The notes below the pieces were generated by a model. It made no database searches. It saw only the letters and a list, made by a program, of their open reading frames with translations, and had not been told where the DNA came from. From positions 6,848,501 through 6,912,500 of the forward strand of contig NC_056766.1 of NCBI RefSeq assembly GCF_018687715.1: a stretch of DNA of 64,000 nt, in the 5' to 3' direction. Source of the stretch: Carya illinoinensis. Its lineage: Eukaryota; Streptophyta; Magnoliopsida; Fagales; Juglandaceae. Below, one piece after another: positions 46,993 to 59,014 of this stretch (position 1 is its first letter; each line of letters opens with the position of its first letter). The position numbers and the translations under genes are program-made.

Positions 46993-48324
46993 TGTTGCCC
47001 AGATGACTAACACAAGAGAGGGGGTGAGTTGTATTAAAAAATAACAATTATAAATCAAATATATAATATAAAATATAAACAAAATATGAAATAACAATAA
47101 ATATAAAGAGTAAGGGTAAGAGAGAAGCAAACTCAGTACGTTAACGAGGTTCGGCCCCACTACCTACGTCCTCGCCTTAAGCTACCCCTTGAGAATTTCC
47201 AAATTCACTATTCAACCTCCTTCAGGTGGAGATAGAAACCTATTACACATTTGAACAACACCGCTACAAAGGATCCGTGTAGAACATCCTCTACACTTGC
47301 AATCACCTTACACGTGGTGATTCAACTATTTCCCGTGTAGAATACTTTCTACAAGCACAAGGCTTATACAGACCCTTTTTTTGATACAAAAGCTGATAGT
47401 GGGTAGGTTATCAAAAAACACTCCTCATTGAGTGAAATAAGAACAATACAGCGCAAACTATATCTCTCAAAATGAACAAGGATTAAGACTCAATGCTTAG
47501 AGAAGAGAGAATGAAAGCTTTGAATGAATGTTGTATGCTCTGGATGTTGTGAATGTGAAGCTCTCAAATGATCTATTTATAGGCATATGAGACTTCATAT
47601 TCAAATTTAAAAAGATTCACATGTCAAAGACAACATCATTCACTTTTTCAAAAAAATCAAACCTAATCTTTTACTTTTGGCATATGACAAAAGGAGCACA
47701 CTTTCCTTTTCAAAAAATTCAAACCTAATCTTTTACTTTTTACATATGACAAAAGGAGTACACTTTCTTTTTCAAAAAATTCAAACCTAATCTTTTACTT
47801 TTTGTATATGACAAAAGGAGCACACTTTACTTTTCAAAAAATTCAAACAAAATCATCTACCTTTTATATAAGTCTAAAAAAGTATCAATCACTTTTGAAA
47901 ATATTCAAATAAAACATGCATATGTGAAAGATGATAATCAATCATCTTTAATATTTTCAGAGTTCAACCATTTAATCAAGGCATGCACATGTAAAAGATA
48001 ACAATCAATCGTCTTTCAAAATTTTCAAATTTAATTTTCAAAAATATTCATGCACATGTAGAAAATATATTTTAATACTTTATGATAAAATATTAATTTT
48101 GAGCATTAATCCTAATTTCGAATTTTAAGAGATTTACAACATCACTCTATGATTTTAATGTGAACTTGTTTTCTTCTTGCTCATGCTTGGTTCTTTGATG
48201 TGCTTGACTCCATTGTGTGGACAACTTGAGCTTGAAACTCTTTTATTCTTTGAATTCATTTGCTATCATCAAAATCCATGTATAGATTTATAATCACATG
48301 AAACTTGAAATCTTGGGTTCAACA
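46993..48324 (-). repeat. SIRE-like copia 3' LTR
   Basis: 1332 bases; longer than its partner (1276 bases), mainly because of extra copies of the repeat at 47,667-47,850. Confidence 0.88.
47667..47850 (-). repeat. about 62-bp tandem repeat in LTR, three copies
   Basis: Unit caaacctaatcttttacttt ... atgacaaaaggagcacactt. About three copies here and only one recognisable copy in the other LTR (about 57,085-57,145), so copy number changed after insertion. Confidence 0.8.
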
Positions 48325-48715
48325 ATCTCCCCCTTTTTGATGATGATAAATACTTGATAGAACTTGAAATCTGTATTAATACTTAAGCTCCCCCTGAAAA
48401 TATGCGTTAGTTTTTCAAGCAAAAATATAAATATAATTCCAAGCATATATAACAAGTTTAGCAATTTAAACAATGTTAATGTTCTAGTCTAAAACTTCTC
48501 CTCCTTTTGGCATCATTAAAAAGGATCGACAACAAATAAATGGACTGAAGAAAACGATACGTTTAATAGTCACTGCAGATAGTTGAAAAAGGAACCGTCT
48601 GTGACCCGACAAATGCTGCAAAGTCTCGAGGCCTAACTCTATGAATTTAGTACGGCTGGAGATTTAAACAATCGCCTGATGTTATTGACAAACGTGATTG
48701 AAGGCTCTGAGTTTC

Positions 48716-48723
48716 TATAAAAA
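48716..48723 (+). promoter_or_regulatory. TATA box of antisense ORF A
   Basis: TATAAAAA, 86 bases before the ATG at 48,802, in sequence of mixed base composition. It is on the strand opposite to the retroelement genes. Confidence 0.5.
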
Positions 48724-48801
48724 AATGATCATTTTCATCTATCGGATGCCAAAAAAATACATCGCTTCTTGACCTGAATTCTGTTTTTCCATAACGATAG
48801 A

Positions 48802-49254
48802 ATGGCTAAGCAATTCTCTTCCACTAATGTTCCAGACTTGAATCAGGAACCCTTAACTCATCAGTCATTAATCTTCTCTCTTGAGGCAGTCAATACCATG
48901 ATAGGAGTAGAGAACCGTTTTTCTAGTAAGGCTGATTCTGAGATTATTGCAGAATCAAGAATGCTCAGTAGTCAATATGCTGCCTCTGTTACGATCATGT
49001 CTCGGAGGTTAATGGCAAGGGTGAGTGAGATTGATCATCTTAACATGCAAATATCTGAGTTACGACAGAAGCTTGCTAATAAGAATAGTGAGAATAAAAG
49101 GCTAAAGCAAGAAAACCAAGAGTTGAAAAAATTTACAGATTGGTATGCTCATGATCTGCAACCACGAATAGAGGAGCTGGAACGAGAAAGGGTTCAGATA
49201 CAAGGTCAACATCGGCAGATAACAGTAGAGGTTCATCGTTTACTAGAAAAATAG
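48802..49254 (+). CDS. antisense coiled-coil ORF A in SIRE-like element (150 aa)
   Basis: An intact single-exon frame on the strand opposite to gag-pol, between the pol stop (49,984) and the 3' LTR (ends 48,324). Start MAKQFSSTNVPDLNQEPLTH; the central block SLEAVNTMIGVENRF...SKADSEIIAE...SSQYAASVTIMSRRLMARV is shared with ORF B. The last 75 residues are a Lys/Glu/Gln/Arg-rich coiled coil (RQKLANKNSENKRLKQENQE). No signal peptide, membrane segment or zinc motif. A TATA box precedes it. I do not recognise a family. Additional antisense ORFs have been described in some plant LTR retrotransposons, so this may be such an ORF; its function is unknown. Confidence 0.6.
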   Translation: MAKQFSSTNVPDLNQEPLTHQSLIFSLEAVNTMIGVENRFSSKADSEIIAESRMLSSQYAASVTIMSRRLMARVSEIDHLNMQISELRQKLANKNSENKRLKQENQELKKFTDWYAHDLQPRIEELERERVQIQGQHRQITVEVHRLLEK

Positions 49255-49386
49255 GGACAATCTACTGTTAATCTCGTTGGCTTAGTAAGAAAACTTTTCA
49301 CAATGTGTGTCCAGCATATCTTGTATTTCTTTTGACTAAATAAGATTTGAAGAGACAATAGTTTGTCTTATTCTTTATGCTATCTC

Positions 49387-49394
49387 TATAAAAT
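49387..49394 (+). promoter_or_regulatory. TATA box of antisense ORF B
   Basis: CTATAAAAT-type box, 111 bases before the ATG at 49,498, with a pyrimidine-rich leader between. Confidence 0.5.
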
Positions 49395-49497
49395 CAATCC
49401 TGAAGTTCATCCAATCCGTATCAAGTTTTCTTCTCATCTCTATAACTCATCTGCAATCTTTCAGCATTCTCGTTTTAAGCCTTCTATTCTTTTCTCA

Positions 49498-49935
49498 ATG
49501 GCTCATTCTTCTAACATTTCTCTAGATCCATTCATGAGGCATTCTGCATCTCAACCTCTTGTCCTTTCTGCAGCTGCCATTAGTGCCATGTTGCAGCAAG
49601 AAAATAATAATCTGACTAATAAGTCAGATTCTGATGCTATTTATGACTTGGTGAGTCTTGGGACTCGCTACTCTTCCTCTATTGTTGCTTTTTCTCAGCG
49701 GCTACAAGCCAAAAATCATGAAGTTGAAAAGCTCAAAAAATAAATTGTTGTACTTCAATGAATTATTCAAAAGTCTCACACAAGGAAAGGAATCATTCGG
49801 CAGAAGAATAAACAGTTGAAATCTTTATTAGATTCTTCATTCCGCTTACCGGTTCCCATGGATAAGAATGACATGATATTGTATGAAAAGAATGAGCATC
49901 TCAAACATGAAGTTAAGAATCTCAAGTTTATGTAA
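49498..49935 (+). pseudogene. antisense coiled-coil ORF B, paralogue of ORF A, two stops
   Basis: Starts MAHSSNISLDPFMRHSASQP. The block SAAAISAMLQQENNNL...NKSDSDAIYD...GTRYSSSIVAFSQRLQAKN aligns with ORF A without gaps of note. The frame is stopped by TAA at 49,741 and TGA at about 49,756, each one C-to-T step from Gln or Arg codons, and then stays open (KNKQLKSLLDSSFRLPVPMD ... EHLKHEVKNLKFM) to TAA at 49,933-49,935. It ends 48 bases from the convergent pol stop. It looks like a recently disabled duplicate of ORF A. Confidence 0.55.
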
Positions 49936-49983
49936 AAGTATTTAAAAAATCTATCCCTATTTTTATTGACTCTAGTCTATCTT

Positions 49984-52900
49984 TTAAGAGATATTCATAA
50001 CATGCATCATACATATTTCTCTTCTGATCATACATAATCTATCTTCTGATAAAGGCTTTGTGAAAATATCTACTAACTGATCATGTGTGTTTGTAAACTC
50101 TAGTACTATATCGCCTTTCTGCACATGATCTCGAAGAAAATGATATCTTATTTCAATATGCTTAGTTCTAGAATGTTGTATTGGGTTCTTTAAAAGATTT
50201 ATAGCACTTGTATTATCACATTTGATTGAAATGTGATTATACATGAGTTTAAAATCTTCAAGTTGTTGCTTCATGTAGAGAACTTGAGCACAACAACTAC
50301 CCGCAGCAACATATTCTGCCTCAGCAGTAGATAGTGCAACAGAATTTTATTTTTTACTAAATCAGAAAACTAGTGCATGACCTAAGAAATGACATGCTCC
50401 ACTAATGCTTTTTCGATCTATTTTACAGCCAGCATAATCTGCATCTGTGTAGCTGATTAGATCGAAAGATGTGTACTTAGGGTACCATAACCCTAGGTTA
50501 ATTGTACCACTAAGATATCTAAGAATGCGCTTAACTGCAATTAAATGTGATTCTTTTGGAGATGATTGAAAGCGTGCACATAAGCACACACTAAACATAA
50601 TATCTGGTCTACTGGCTGTTAAATATAATAAGCTACCAATCATACATCGATATATCTTCGAGTCAACTAGCTTACCGGATTCATCTTTATCAAGTTTAGT
50701 TGATTGGCTCATTGGTGTTCCAATTTCTTTAACATTTTCCATCCCAAACTTTTTCAGTAATTCCTTAATATATTTTGATTGATTGATGAATGTCCCACTT
50801 TTTGCTTACTTAATTTGCAATCCAAGAAAGAATGTAAGTTCTCCCATCATGCTCATCTCAAATTCTTCCTGCATAGTCTTAACAAAATCTTGACACATAT
50901 TTTCATTAGTGGCACCGAATATTATATCATCAACATAAATCTGAATCAAAAGAATATCATCATTTTCATATTTAATAAAAAGAGTTGTGTCGATTTTTCC
51001 TCTTGAAAAACCTTTTTCAATCAAGAAACCACTGAGTCGCTTGTACCAAGCTCTAGGAGCTTGTTTAAGTCCATATAGTGCTTTTGTGAGTTTGAAAACA
51101 TGATTTGGGGAAATATGATTTTCAAAACCTGGAGGTTACTCAACATATACCTCTTCATTTATAAAACCATTTAAGAAAGTACTTTTAACATCCATTTGAA
51201 AAAGTTTGAAATCTTTATAACAAGCATATGCAAGTAGCATTTGAATAGTTTCTAATCTTGCGACTGGTGCATATGTCTCATTATAATCGATTTCTTCTTC
51301 TTGATTAAAACCTTGGGCTACAAGTCGAGCCTTATTTCTAGTAATGACTCCGGACTCATCTTTCTTGTTTCTAAAAACCCATTTTGTTCCAATAATAGTA
51401 TGATTTTTTGGTCTAGAAACAAGTGTTCAAACATCATTTCTTTCAAATTGATTCAACTCTTCTTGCATAGTTAGAATCCAAGATTCATCGAGAAGTGCGT
51501 CATCAATATTTTTGGGTTCAATTTGAGATAGAAAAACAGTATGATTATAAATATTTCTAAGAGATGATCGAGTACTTACATCTCGTGAAGGTTCTCCCAA
51601 AATTTGTTCCACTGGATGATCTTTCACAAATTTTCACTGTTTGGTTGCATCTTGTATTAAATTTTGATGATCTTTCCTGATGGCTCCATGTTAAACTTCC
51701 TCTATTGTTTTCTCTTTGTTGAGATTGAGACTTTCCGTGTTATTTATACCTCCTGTTTCTTCATCAATAAATTTCTTGGAGAGTGGAGAATTAGATTCAT
51801 CAAATACTACATGCATAGATTCTTGTACAGTCAAAGTCTTTTTATTGAATACTCTATAAGCTTTACTATTAGTAGAATACTCGAGAAAGATACCTTCATC
51901 AGATTTTGCATCAAACTTGCCTAAATTATCTCTGTCATTCAAAATAAAACATTTGCATCCAAATACATGAAAGTAACAAATGTTGGACTTTTTCTCATTC
52001 CAAAGCTCATAGGGGTTTTATCTAATTTCGACCTTAGCATAACTCTATTTATAACATAACATGCAGTACTTACCGCTTCGGCCCAAAAATAACTAAGCAA
52101 GTTGTTCTCATTGAGTATTGCTCTTGTCATTTCTTGAAAAGATCTATTTTTCCTCCCTACTACCCCATTTTGTTGAAGAGTTCGAGGGGCAAAAAAATTA
52201 TGCACAAAACCATTTTCATCACAAAATGTTTCAATATTTTTATTAACAAACTTTTTCCCCCATCACTTCGGATACTTGAAATAGTATAACCCTTTTCATT
52301 TTGAATTCTCTAGCATAACTTGGTAAAGGCATTATGTGCCTCATCTTTATGAACAAGAAAGATCACCCAAGTATATCTAGAGAAATCATCAACAATAACA
52401 AATGCATAATATTTTCCTCTTAGACTTGCAACTCTATTTGGTCCAAAAAGATCCATGTGTATCAGTTGCAATGGTCTAGTAGTGGAAATATGCTTCTTAG
52501 TTTTAAAAGAAATTTTTGTTTGTTTACCAAATTGGCATGCATCACAAATTTTGTCTTTAAGAAAATTTATTTTTGGTAAACCTCTCACAAGATCATTTTT
52601 TGAAAGTTTGGAAATAAATTCCATGTTGACATGACCTAATCTTCTATGCTATAGCCAACTAATTTCATTTTTAGCTGAAAAGCAAATAGCATCCTGTGAG
52701 GTAATTTCTTCAAAATCGATTGTATAAACATTATTGTTTCTAAAGGCAATAAAACAAATATTACAATCATGATCATTCAAAATAATGCACTTATCCATTT
52801 TGAAAATAACTGTAAATCATTTATCACATAATTAACTTATGCTCAAAAGATTATGTTTTAGACCTTCAATAAGTAGAATATATTCAATTATGAGAGAAAA

Positions 52901-54043
52901 TTCATTACCAATTTTACCTATTTCCACGATCTTTCCTTTCGAGTTGTCTCCAAATGTCACGTGTCATTCTTCTTTAGATCTAAGATCAAATAACTTAGTC
53001 TTGTCTCCCGTCATGTGTCTTGAACATCCACTATCTAAAAACTACTTGTTTTTGCTTGTGGATGACTTCATGCATACCTATAAAAACAATTAAAATGATT
53101 TTTCTTGGTAACCAAGTTCTTTGGGTCCTTTATTTATTAGTATTAGAAGAAACAAGATTTTTAGGTACCCATATGACCCTAATAGTCATTGTATGATTTC
53201 TTCTAATAGGACAAATATGATAATTATGACCATTTCTATTACAGAAATTGCAAATAGCATGTGACATATATGAAGAACTTGAATGATTATAATAATATCT
53301 TTTTTTGACAAAATTATTTTTATGAAAAGAATTTTGATTATTGATCTTTGATGTAGAAGGATTATCAAAGAAATTTTTATAAGGTTTGTATTTTTGTTTT
53401 GGCATATATCCCAAACATGCCTTATCAAAAACACATCTTTGACTACTAAGAAGTTTTTCAAAATTTCTTTTTCCATTCATAAAATTTTCAATAATATTTT
53501 CTAAATCGGTTTTCTTCTTATTCAATTTAAGATTTTCATCTTTCAAAATAATACTTTCTTTTCTTAAAATATCAATTTCATTTGTTAAAGAATAATTTTT
53601 CTTTTTCAAAACAGTATATTTGATACCCAATTTTTCAAATTCCTCATAAATCTCTTCTAAAATATTTTACAATTCTTCATATGAAGGATCTTCAATATTA
53701 TCAAGATTTGTTACCTCAATGTCATCTTTAGCCATAAGACAAAGATTTGCTGATTCTTCATTGCTTGCTTCACTATCTGAACTACTTGAATCATCATCCC
53801 ATGTAACTTTCATTACTTTCTTGCCCTTGTTTCGATCTTTTTTTAGCAGAGGACAATCTGGCTTGATATGACCAGGCTTATTGCATTTATAACAAATTAA
53901 AGTGTCATTTTTACCTAAATCTTTCTTGGAAAACTTTTTGAAGGATTTCCTCGGAGGAGTTCTATTTTTCTTCAAGAACCTCTGAATTTTTCTTGTTATC
54001 ATCGCAACTTCTTCATCTTTATCGTCATTTTCCTCATCTTTAT
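49984..54043 (-). pseudogene. SIRE-like copia gag-pol, truncated and decayed
   Basis: The gag C-terminal part begins at the inserted LTR (54,043). It has acidic KDEENDDKDEE, zinc knuckle CYKCNKPGHIKPDCP (53,880), a long helical region and a second cysteine motif CNFCNRNGHNYHICP (53,240). Integrase: CDACQFGKQTKISFKTKKH, MDLFGPNRVASLRGKYYAFV, IVDDFSRYTWVIFLVHKDEA and a VVGRKNRSFQEMTRAILN segment. RT: EELNQFERNDV, then IYVDDIIFGATNENM with the catalytic DD pair kept. RNase H: GSLLYLTASRPDIMFSVCLC, YTDADYAGCKIDRKS, RTKHIEIRYHFLRDHVQKGD, IFTKPLSEDR, stop at 49,984. Frame breaks lie near 53,130, 52,640, 51,940, 51,630, 51,020 and 50,340. The gag N-terminus is absent from the window. Not functional. 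Confidence 0.9.
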
Positions 54044-56019
54044 TGTGATGACCCGCTTTTGAGTGTATTTTCACTGAAATAGTTGTCTTTATTTTAATTA
54101 ATATTTTAGTTATTTATTTTAATTTATTTGTATTTTAAAATTGTTTTTAATTTAATTGATGTTGTGTTTTATTTCTTTTAGTTGTTTTGTGATTTTTAAT
54201 ATCTTCGTGGCGGTTTAGTGTTGTTTTTCCCGGACTAAGGATTAGACCTCGTCTTTTCCCTACATCTCTTTCCCTTTTTCCTTTTCTTTTTCCTTTTTCT
54301 CTTTTTCCTTCTTTCTTTTTCCTTTCTTTTTCTTTTTTTTCTTTCTTTCTTTTTCCCTCTCTCCTTTCCCACTCGAGCCCCCCCGGCCTCTCTCTCTCTT
54401 CTCTCTCTCTCACGCCGGAACCTTCAGCCGTTCGAACCGCCTCCGTCCGGCCACCGTGTGGCTCACCGCCGGCACCGTTCGGTTCCCCTCCCTCCAGCGC
54501 ACCTTCCCACCAATTTCCACCCCCAACTGGCCGGCCGTTTGGCCGGAAAAGCCCTTTGAAGCCCGCACGGGTTTGGCTCCGATCCGCCGCCGTCGCTCCA
54601 CCTCCGGCCACCATTTCTTCACCACTTCATCACCGGTCCCTTTCCGTCCTAACCCACCTATTTCCGGCCTCCAACGACCACCGGAACAGCTCCTACGAGC
54701 TAGCTTTCCTTTTTGGGAAATCCGGCCTCTTTCCGGCGATTTCGCCGCCACCCACGGCCAACCACCACTTCCAATAGCTTCACAATCATCCCTAGACCAT
54801 TCCCTATCAATCCCAAGCCCTAGTTTGTCCCCGTTCAAAAGTGGGTTTTTCACAACCCACGGCCACAGTGAATTTTCACTGTGACGTTGCTTTTTCGCCG
54901 CCGTTTGCAACGCCGCGTGTTTTCTAAAATTGCCATATAGCGCTGTAAGTATTTTCCAAACCATATTTTCAGATTTAAATATATATTGCTCTTTCAATTA
55001 ATTTATCTGCTGGTTGGTTGATTCCGAACTGAGTCCGAGGAGTTCGGGGGTCGGATGGATGGAGGACGGAGTTACTTGTTTTATTATTTTATGTTGGTTG
55101 GTTATTTTTGTGCATTGATATGGTATTACATGGTGCATGCACGTGTGTTTGTGAAATAGTGTAAAAAGCCTGTGTATTGGCATAAGTGGTCTTACAGGTG
55201 CGTGTGTATCACGACCCCAAGCCGGGATGAGGTATTATCCCGGTGGAGCTCCTCTGGTCACTCGGGAGCGGAATAAACTGAGTGATGTCCCCTGGGTTGT
55301 CGCTAGACGACGGGAGCGGGGGCTAGGGGTTGCTTGGCTACGAACGCGCCGGGCGCGGAACCGGGCATCGCTTTACGCACCGACTCCATGGCCCTTTGCT
55401 GGTGAGGGCTAGAGGATGCTTGGCTACGAACGCGCGGGGCGCGGAACTGGGCATCGCTCGTTAGGTGTCACATGCGTGGTGGTACTCTGCGGTGTGGCAC
55501 TGGAGCCAGGGTGTGCGGATGACCCCTAGGGGAGGTCATGGTGCATACGGATAAAATTGGATAATGGTTTGAGATGGATAAAGGCCAAATGTGACTTTTG
55601 GCGTGTTTTTCGGAAAAGAAGTGTTTTTGGGCCAAATGGGATTTTTGGCGTATGTGGAAAATTATGTCTTTGGGTTTTGTGCATCGGGCATGCTTCATGC
55701 ATTTTGTTTGAGTTCTATGTGTTTTTATCTGGTAGTGTTTGGGTTTTACTTACCTGCGGTACCATTTTTGGTTCCGTAGCTTTTGGTGCAGAGTTGGAGG
55801 ACGAAGAGGAGGAGGCTGAGCCCGAGGATGCGGCTCCGCCGGGTTGCTGATGCTATGCTTTATATTTGGTTTAAAACTGTATTTGTGTTTTTGTAATATT
55901 TTATTTATGTATGTTTTAAACAGCTTGTATTACGTTAAGAAAAATTCTGGTACTTAGTTATGACTTTCGTATCCGCTGCGTGTTCTTTCGTGCACATTTG
56001 TTGCTTTTGCACACACTTT
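54044..56019 (+). mobile_element. truncated gypsy LTR inserted in copia gag
   Basis: Starts TGTGATGACCCGC like the LTRs at 23,194 and 30,351, with the same order of blocks: T/C tract, C-rich block, ggttgattccgaactgagtccgaggagttc, and acidic run gaggatgcggctccgccgg. It stops at cacacactt, about 95 bases short of the usual LTR end. It is clearly more diverged from the other two than they are from each other. It contains an own tandem duplication (55,321-55,372 and 55,407-55,458). No internal gypsy sequence accompanies it. Confidence 0.85.
55321..55458 (+). repeat. duplicated ggct...gggcatcgct segment in LTR fragment
   Basis: A 52-base segment (ggctaggggttgcttggcta ... gggcatcgct) occurs twice, 34 bases apart. 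The homologous place in the 3' LTR at about 31,805-31,860 has it once. Confidence 0.75.
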
Positions 56020-56352
56020 CCAGAATGAGTAATTATCTCCACAAAAAAGTGGAGGTCGACTGCTAGATTGACCTTCACCAAATGAAGCTGCAATGTTAGC
56101 CATAAGATCTTAACTCAAAATATAGTTAATCTTATAATAGAGCTCTTAACTCTGATACTAATTGTTACTGATCATAGGCCGCACCTATGTCACCTAACAA
56201 TTGTACCTACCAGACTAGCCGGCCACCGTCTCTACCGGTGCACCGTCACTCATAGTCAGAGAGTCTTGCTTCGGTGACACAGTCACAAGCGAGAGTTCTC
56301 ATGAGTGATCTGCCTGTATGAACAGTATAGGTCAACTAGCTCTGATACCAAT
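56020..56352 (-). other. copia leader region with two primer-site-like motifs
   Basis: Between the LTR fragment and the 5' LTR. The true primer site (complement of ctctgatacca, 56,340-56,350) abuts the LTR. A second ctctgatactaattgtt lies at about 56,149-56,165. The stretch between them ends in sequence similar to the start. Confidence 0.55.
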
Positions 56353-57628
56353 TGTTGCCCAGATGACTAACACAAGAGGGGGGTGAATTGAGTTGTATTA
56401 AAAAAATAACAATTATAAATCAAATATATAATATAAAATATAAACAAAATATGAAATAACAATAAATATAAAGAGTAAGGGTAAGAGAGAAGCAAACTCA
56501 GTATGTTAACAAGGTTCGGCCCCACTGCCTACGTCCTCGCCTCAAGCTACCCCTTGAGGATTCCCAAATTCACTATTTAACCTCCTTCAGGTGGAAATAG
56601 AAACCTATTACACCTTTGAACAACACCGCTACAAAGGATCCGTGTAGAACACCCTCTACACTTGCAATCACCTTACACGTGGTGATTCAACTATTCCCCG
56701 TGTAGAATACTTTCTACACGCACAAGGGTTATACACACTCTTTTTCTTATACAAAAGCTGATAGTGGGTAGGTTATCAGAAAACACTCATCAATGAATGA
56801 AATAAGAACAATACAGCGCAAACTATATCTCTCAAAATGAACAAGGATTAAGGCTCAATGCTTAGAGAAGAGAGAATGAAAATTTTGAATGAATGTTCTA
56901 TGCTCTTGGTGTTATGAATGTGAAGCTCTCAAATGATCTATTTATAGGCATATGAGACTTCATATTCAAATTTAAAAAGATTCACATGTCAAAGACAACA
57001 TCATTCACTTTTTCAAAAAATTCAAATAAAATGTTTTTCTTTTTCAATTGTCAAAGACAACATTATTTACTTTTTCAAAAAAATCAAACCTAATCTTTTA
57101 CTTTTTGTATATGACAAAATGAGCACACTTTACTTTTCAAATTTTTCAAACAAAATCATCTACCTTTTGTATAAGTCTAAAAAAGCATCAATCACTTTTG
57201 AAAATATTCAAATAAAACATGCACATGTGAAAGATGACAATCAATCATCTTTAATATTTTCAAAGTTCAACCCTTTAATCAAGGCATGCACATGCAAAAG
57301 ATGACAATCAATCATCTTTCAAAATTTTCAAATTTAATTTTCAAAAATATTCATACACATATAGAAAATGTTTTTTAATGCTTTATGATAAAATATTAAT
57401 TTTGAGCATTAATCCTAATTTCAAATTTTAAGAGATTTACAACATTACTCTATGACTTTAATGTGAACTTGTTTCCTTCTTGCTCATGCTTGGTTCTTTG
57501 ATGTGCTTGATTCCATTGTGTGAACAACTTGAGCTTGAAACTCCTTTATTTTTTGAATTCATTTGTTATCATTAAAATCCATGTGTAGATTTATAATCAC
57601 ATGAAACTTAGAAACCTTGGGTTCAATA
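56353..57628 (-). repeat. SIRE-like copia 5' LTR
   Basis: Partner of 46,993-48,324; its last bases are aata where the other copy has aaca. Confidence 0.88.
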
Positions 57629-59014
57629 TTTTGAATAATAATTAATAAAATATTGTTATAATATAATTTTTTAATATTAATTTTGTATTGAAATTTAAAA
57701 ACGTTAAATTATTTATTATATTTTATATGAAAATTTAAAAAATTATAATAATGAGTTGAAATGAGATTTTTTATTTTAATTAACCAAGCGGGAAATTAGA
57801 GTTGACATAATCATAAAACTGGACATGCTCCAATTTATGGAAATAATGAGCTCGGCTATATCCTATTCTTTTCCAAAACTTGGCAGAACCAGCACATTGT
57901 TATTTTTTTTATTTTTACAAACTACTAAATATCCCAAAAGTAAAATCTTTTTGCTTCGTAAAAAGCCATATATCCATAAGGAACAATATACACAGCAGCC
58001 TCACACTCTTTTACACTATTAAAAAATATGAATTTACTGTTTTATCATCTTCTATTTTACACTTCAAAAATAATGGTGTGTTAGGTGTGAGGTTGCGGTG
58101 TAGCACTTCTATATCCATAATTACACATCAGAGCCTGTCTTAGCAATTGTTTGGAAACAGATGAGATGAGATCTTTTCATCTAAATACTTATCATAATTT
58201 TCTTTTAAAAAATAAAATCAAATATAAAATGTTTTTCAATGTGAGATTTTTAACTTTTACATCTAATCATTACTAATTATTATAACTTTTCCAAATTTCA
58301 AAAAAATATATATATAATTTCTCAAATTTCAAAACAAAAATTATATTAAAAAATTATATTTAAACAATTTTTTTAACTTTATAATATTTTTATTTAACTT
58401 TTTTTTTCTCATTTTCTAAAACCCAAATAATCATTTTAACTCAAATTATTTCACTACTTTCTACAAACTATTTTGCTACTACCCACGTAATTCTCATATA
58501 ATCTTATTACCAAACATGCGTTAATTTTAACATCAAGAACGTGTGAGGTTTGATGTGAAGTGCCTCGTTGAAAGTCATCTATACATTATGGCTGAATGAA
58601 CTGTTCCAACCAATGGCATTTTGTGGGACCGAAGCAAGTGGCAGCTTGCAATGCTCTGCTATCATCCACAAAAATATGCAGTAACAAATTATAAGTTGAC
58701 GTGGAGGGGTCAAAACAGCCAGCAATCATATTGATGCGTTGATGCTGTGCTCTACAATAAAATGATAACAATGACGAGCACGGGGATAAATCCATCCTTT
58801 CCACGAATAAGAATCACTGATCATAACTATTGCTTCCTTACAAAATTCAGTTCAAAAAATTCTGTCATCTTCGTATAGATTTGTTGAAAAAGGAAAAAAG
58901 AGATCAAGAGAATGTCTCCATAATCCATACAAATTCTGTTACCTTATTTCACCTTACTCTCTTTTAAGTGCAGCATCTTTCAAAATATAAAGGTAATGAG
59001 GCCTTTGGTCTACT
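57629..59014. other. noncoding spacer with a probable MITE at 58,146-58,517
   Basis: AT-rich. The element begins attgtttggaaacagatgag (58,146) and ends ttaccaaacat (58,517); inverted, the right end reads atgtttggtaataagattat. I remember this gtttgga...gatgagat start as common in Juglandaceae genomes, but could not check. No gene seen. Confidence 0.4.

Larger units (their letters stand above)
46993..57628 (-). mobile_element. SIRE-like Ty1/copia retrotransposon with long LTRs
   Basis: LTRs start TGTTGCCCAGATGAC and end ...GGGTTCAACA on plus (46,993-48,324 and 56,353-57,628; the last C is T in the right copy). Polymerase is on the minus strand. The purine tract aaaaagggggagat abuts the left LTR and the primer site TTGGTATCAGAG the right LTR. 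Flanks ctttc and ttttg do not form a clear duplication. A gypsy-type LTR fragment (54,044-56,019) interrupts gag, and the gag N-terminus is missing. Two antisense ORFs occupy the gap between pol and the 3' LTR. Confidence 0.88.

Noticed and set aside
54147..54997. Two long frames (155 and 195 residues) on the minus strand
   Set aside because: They lie wholly inside a gypsy LTR fragment, in its C-rich part, and have no recognisable domain.
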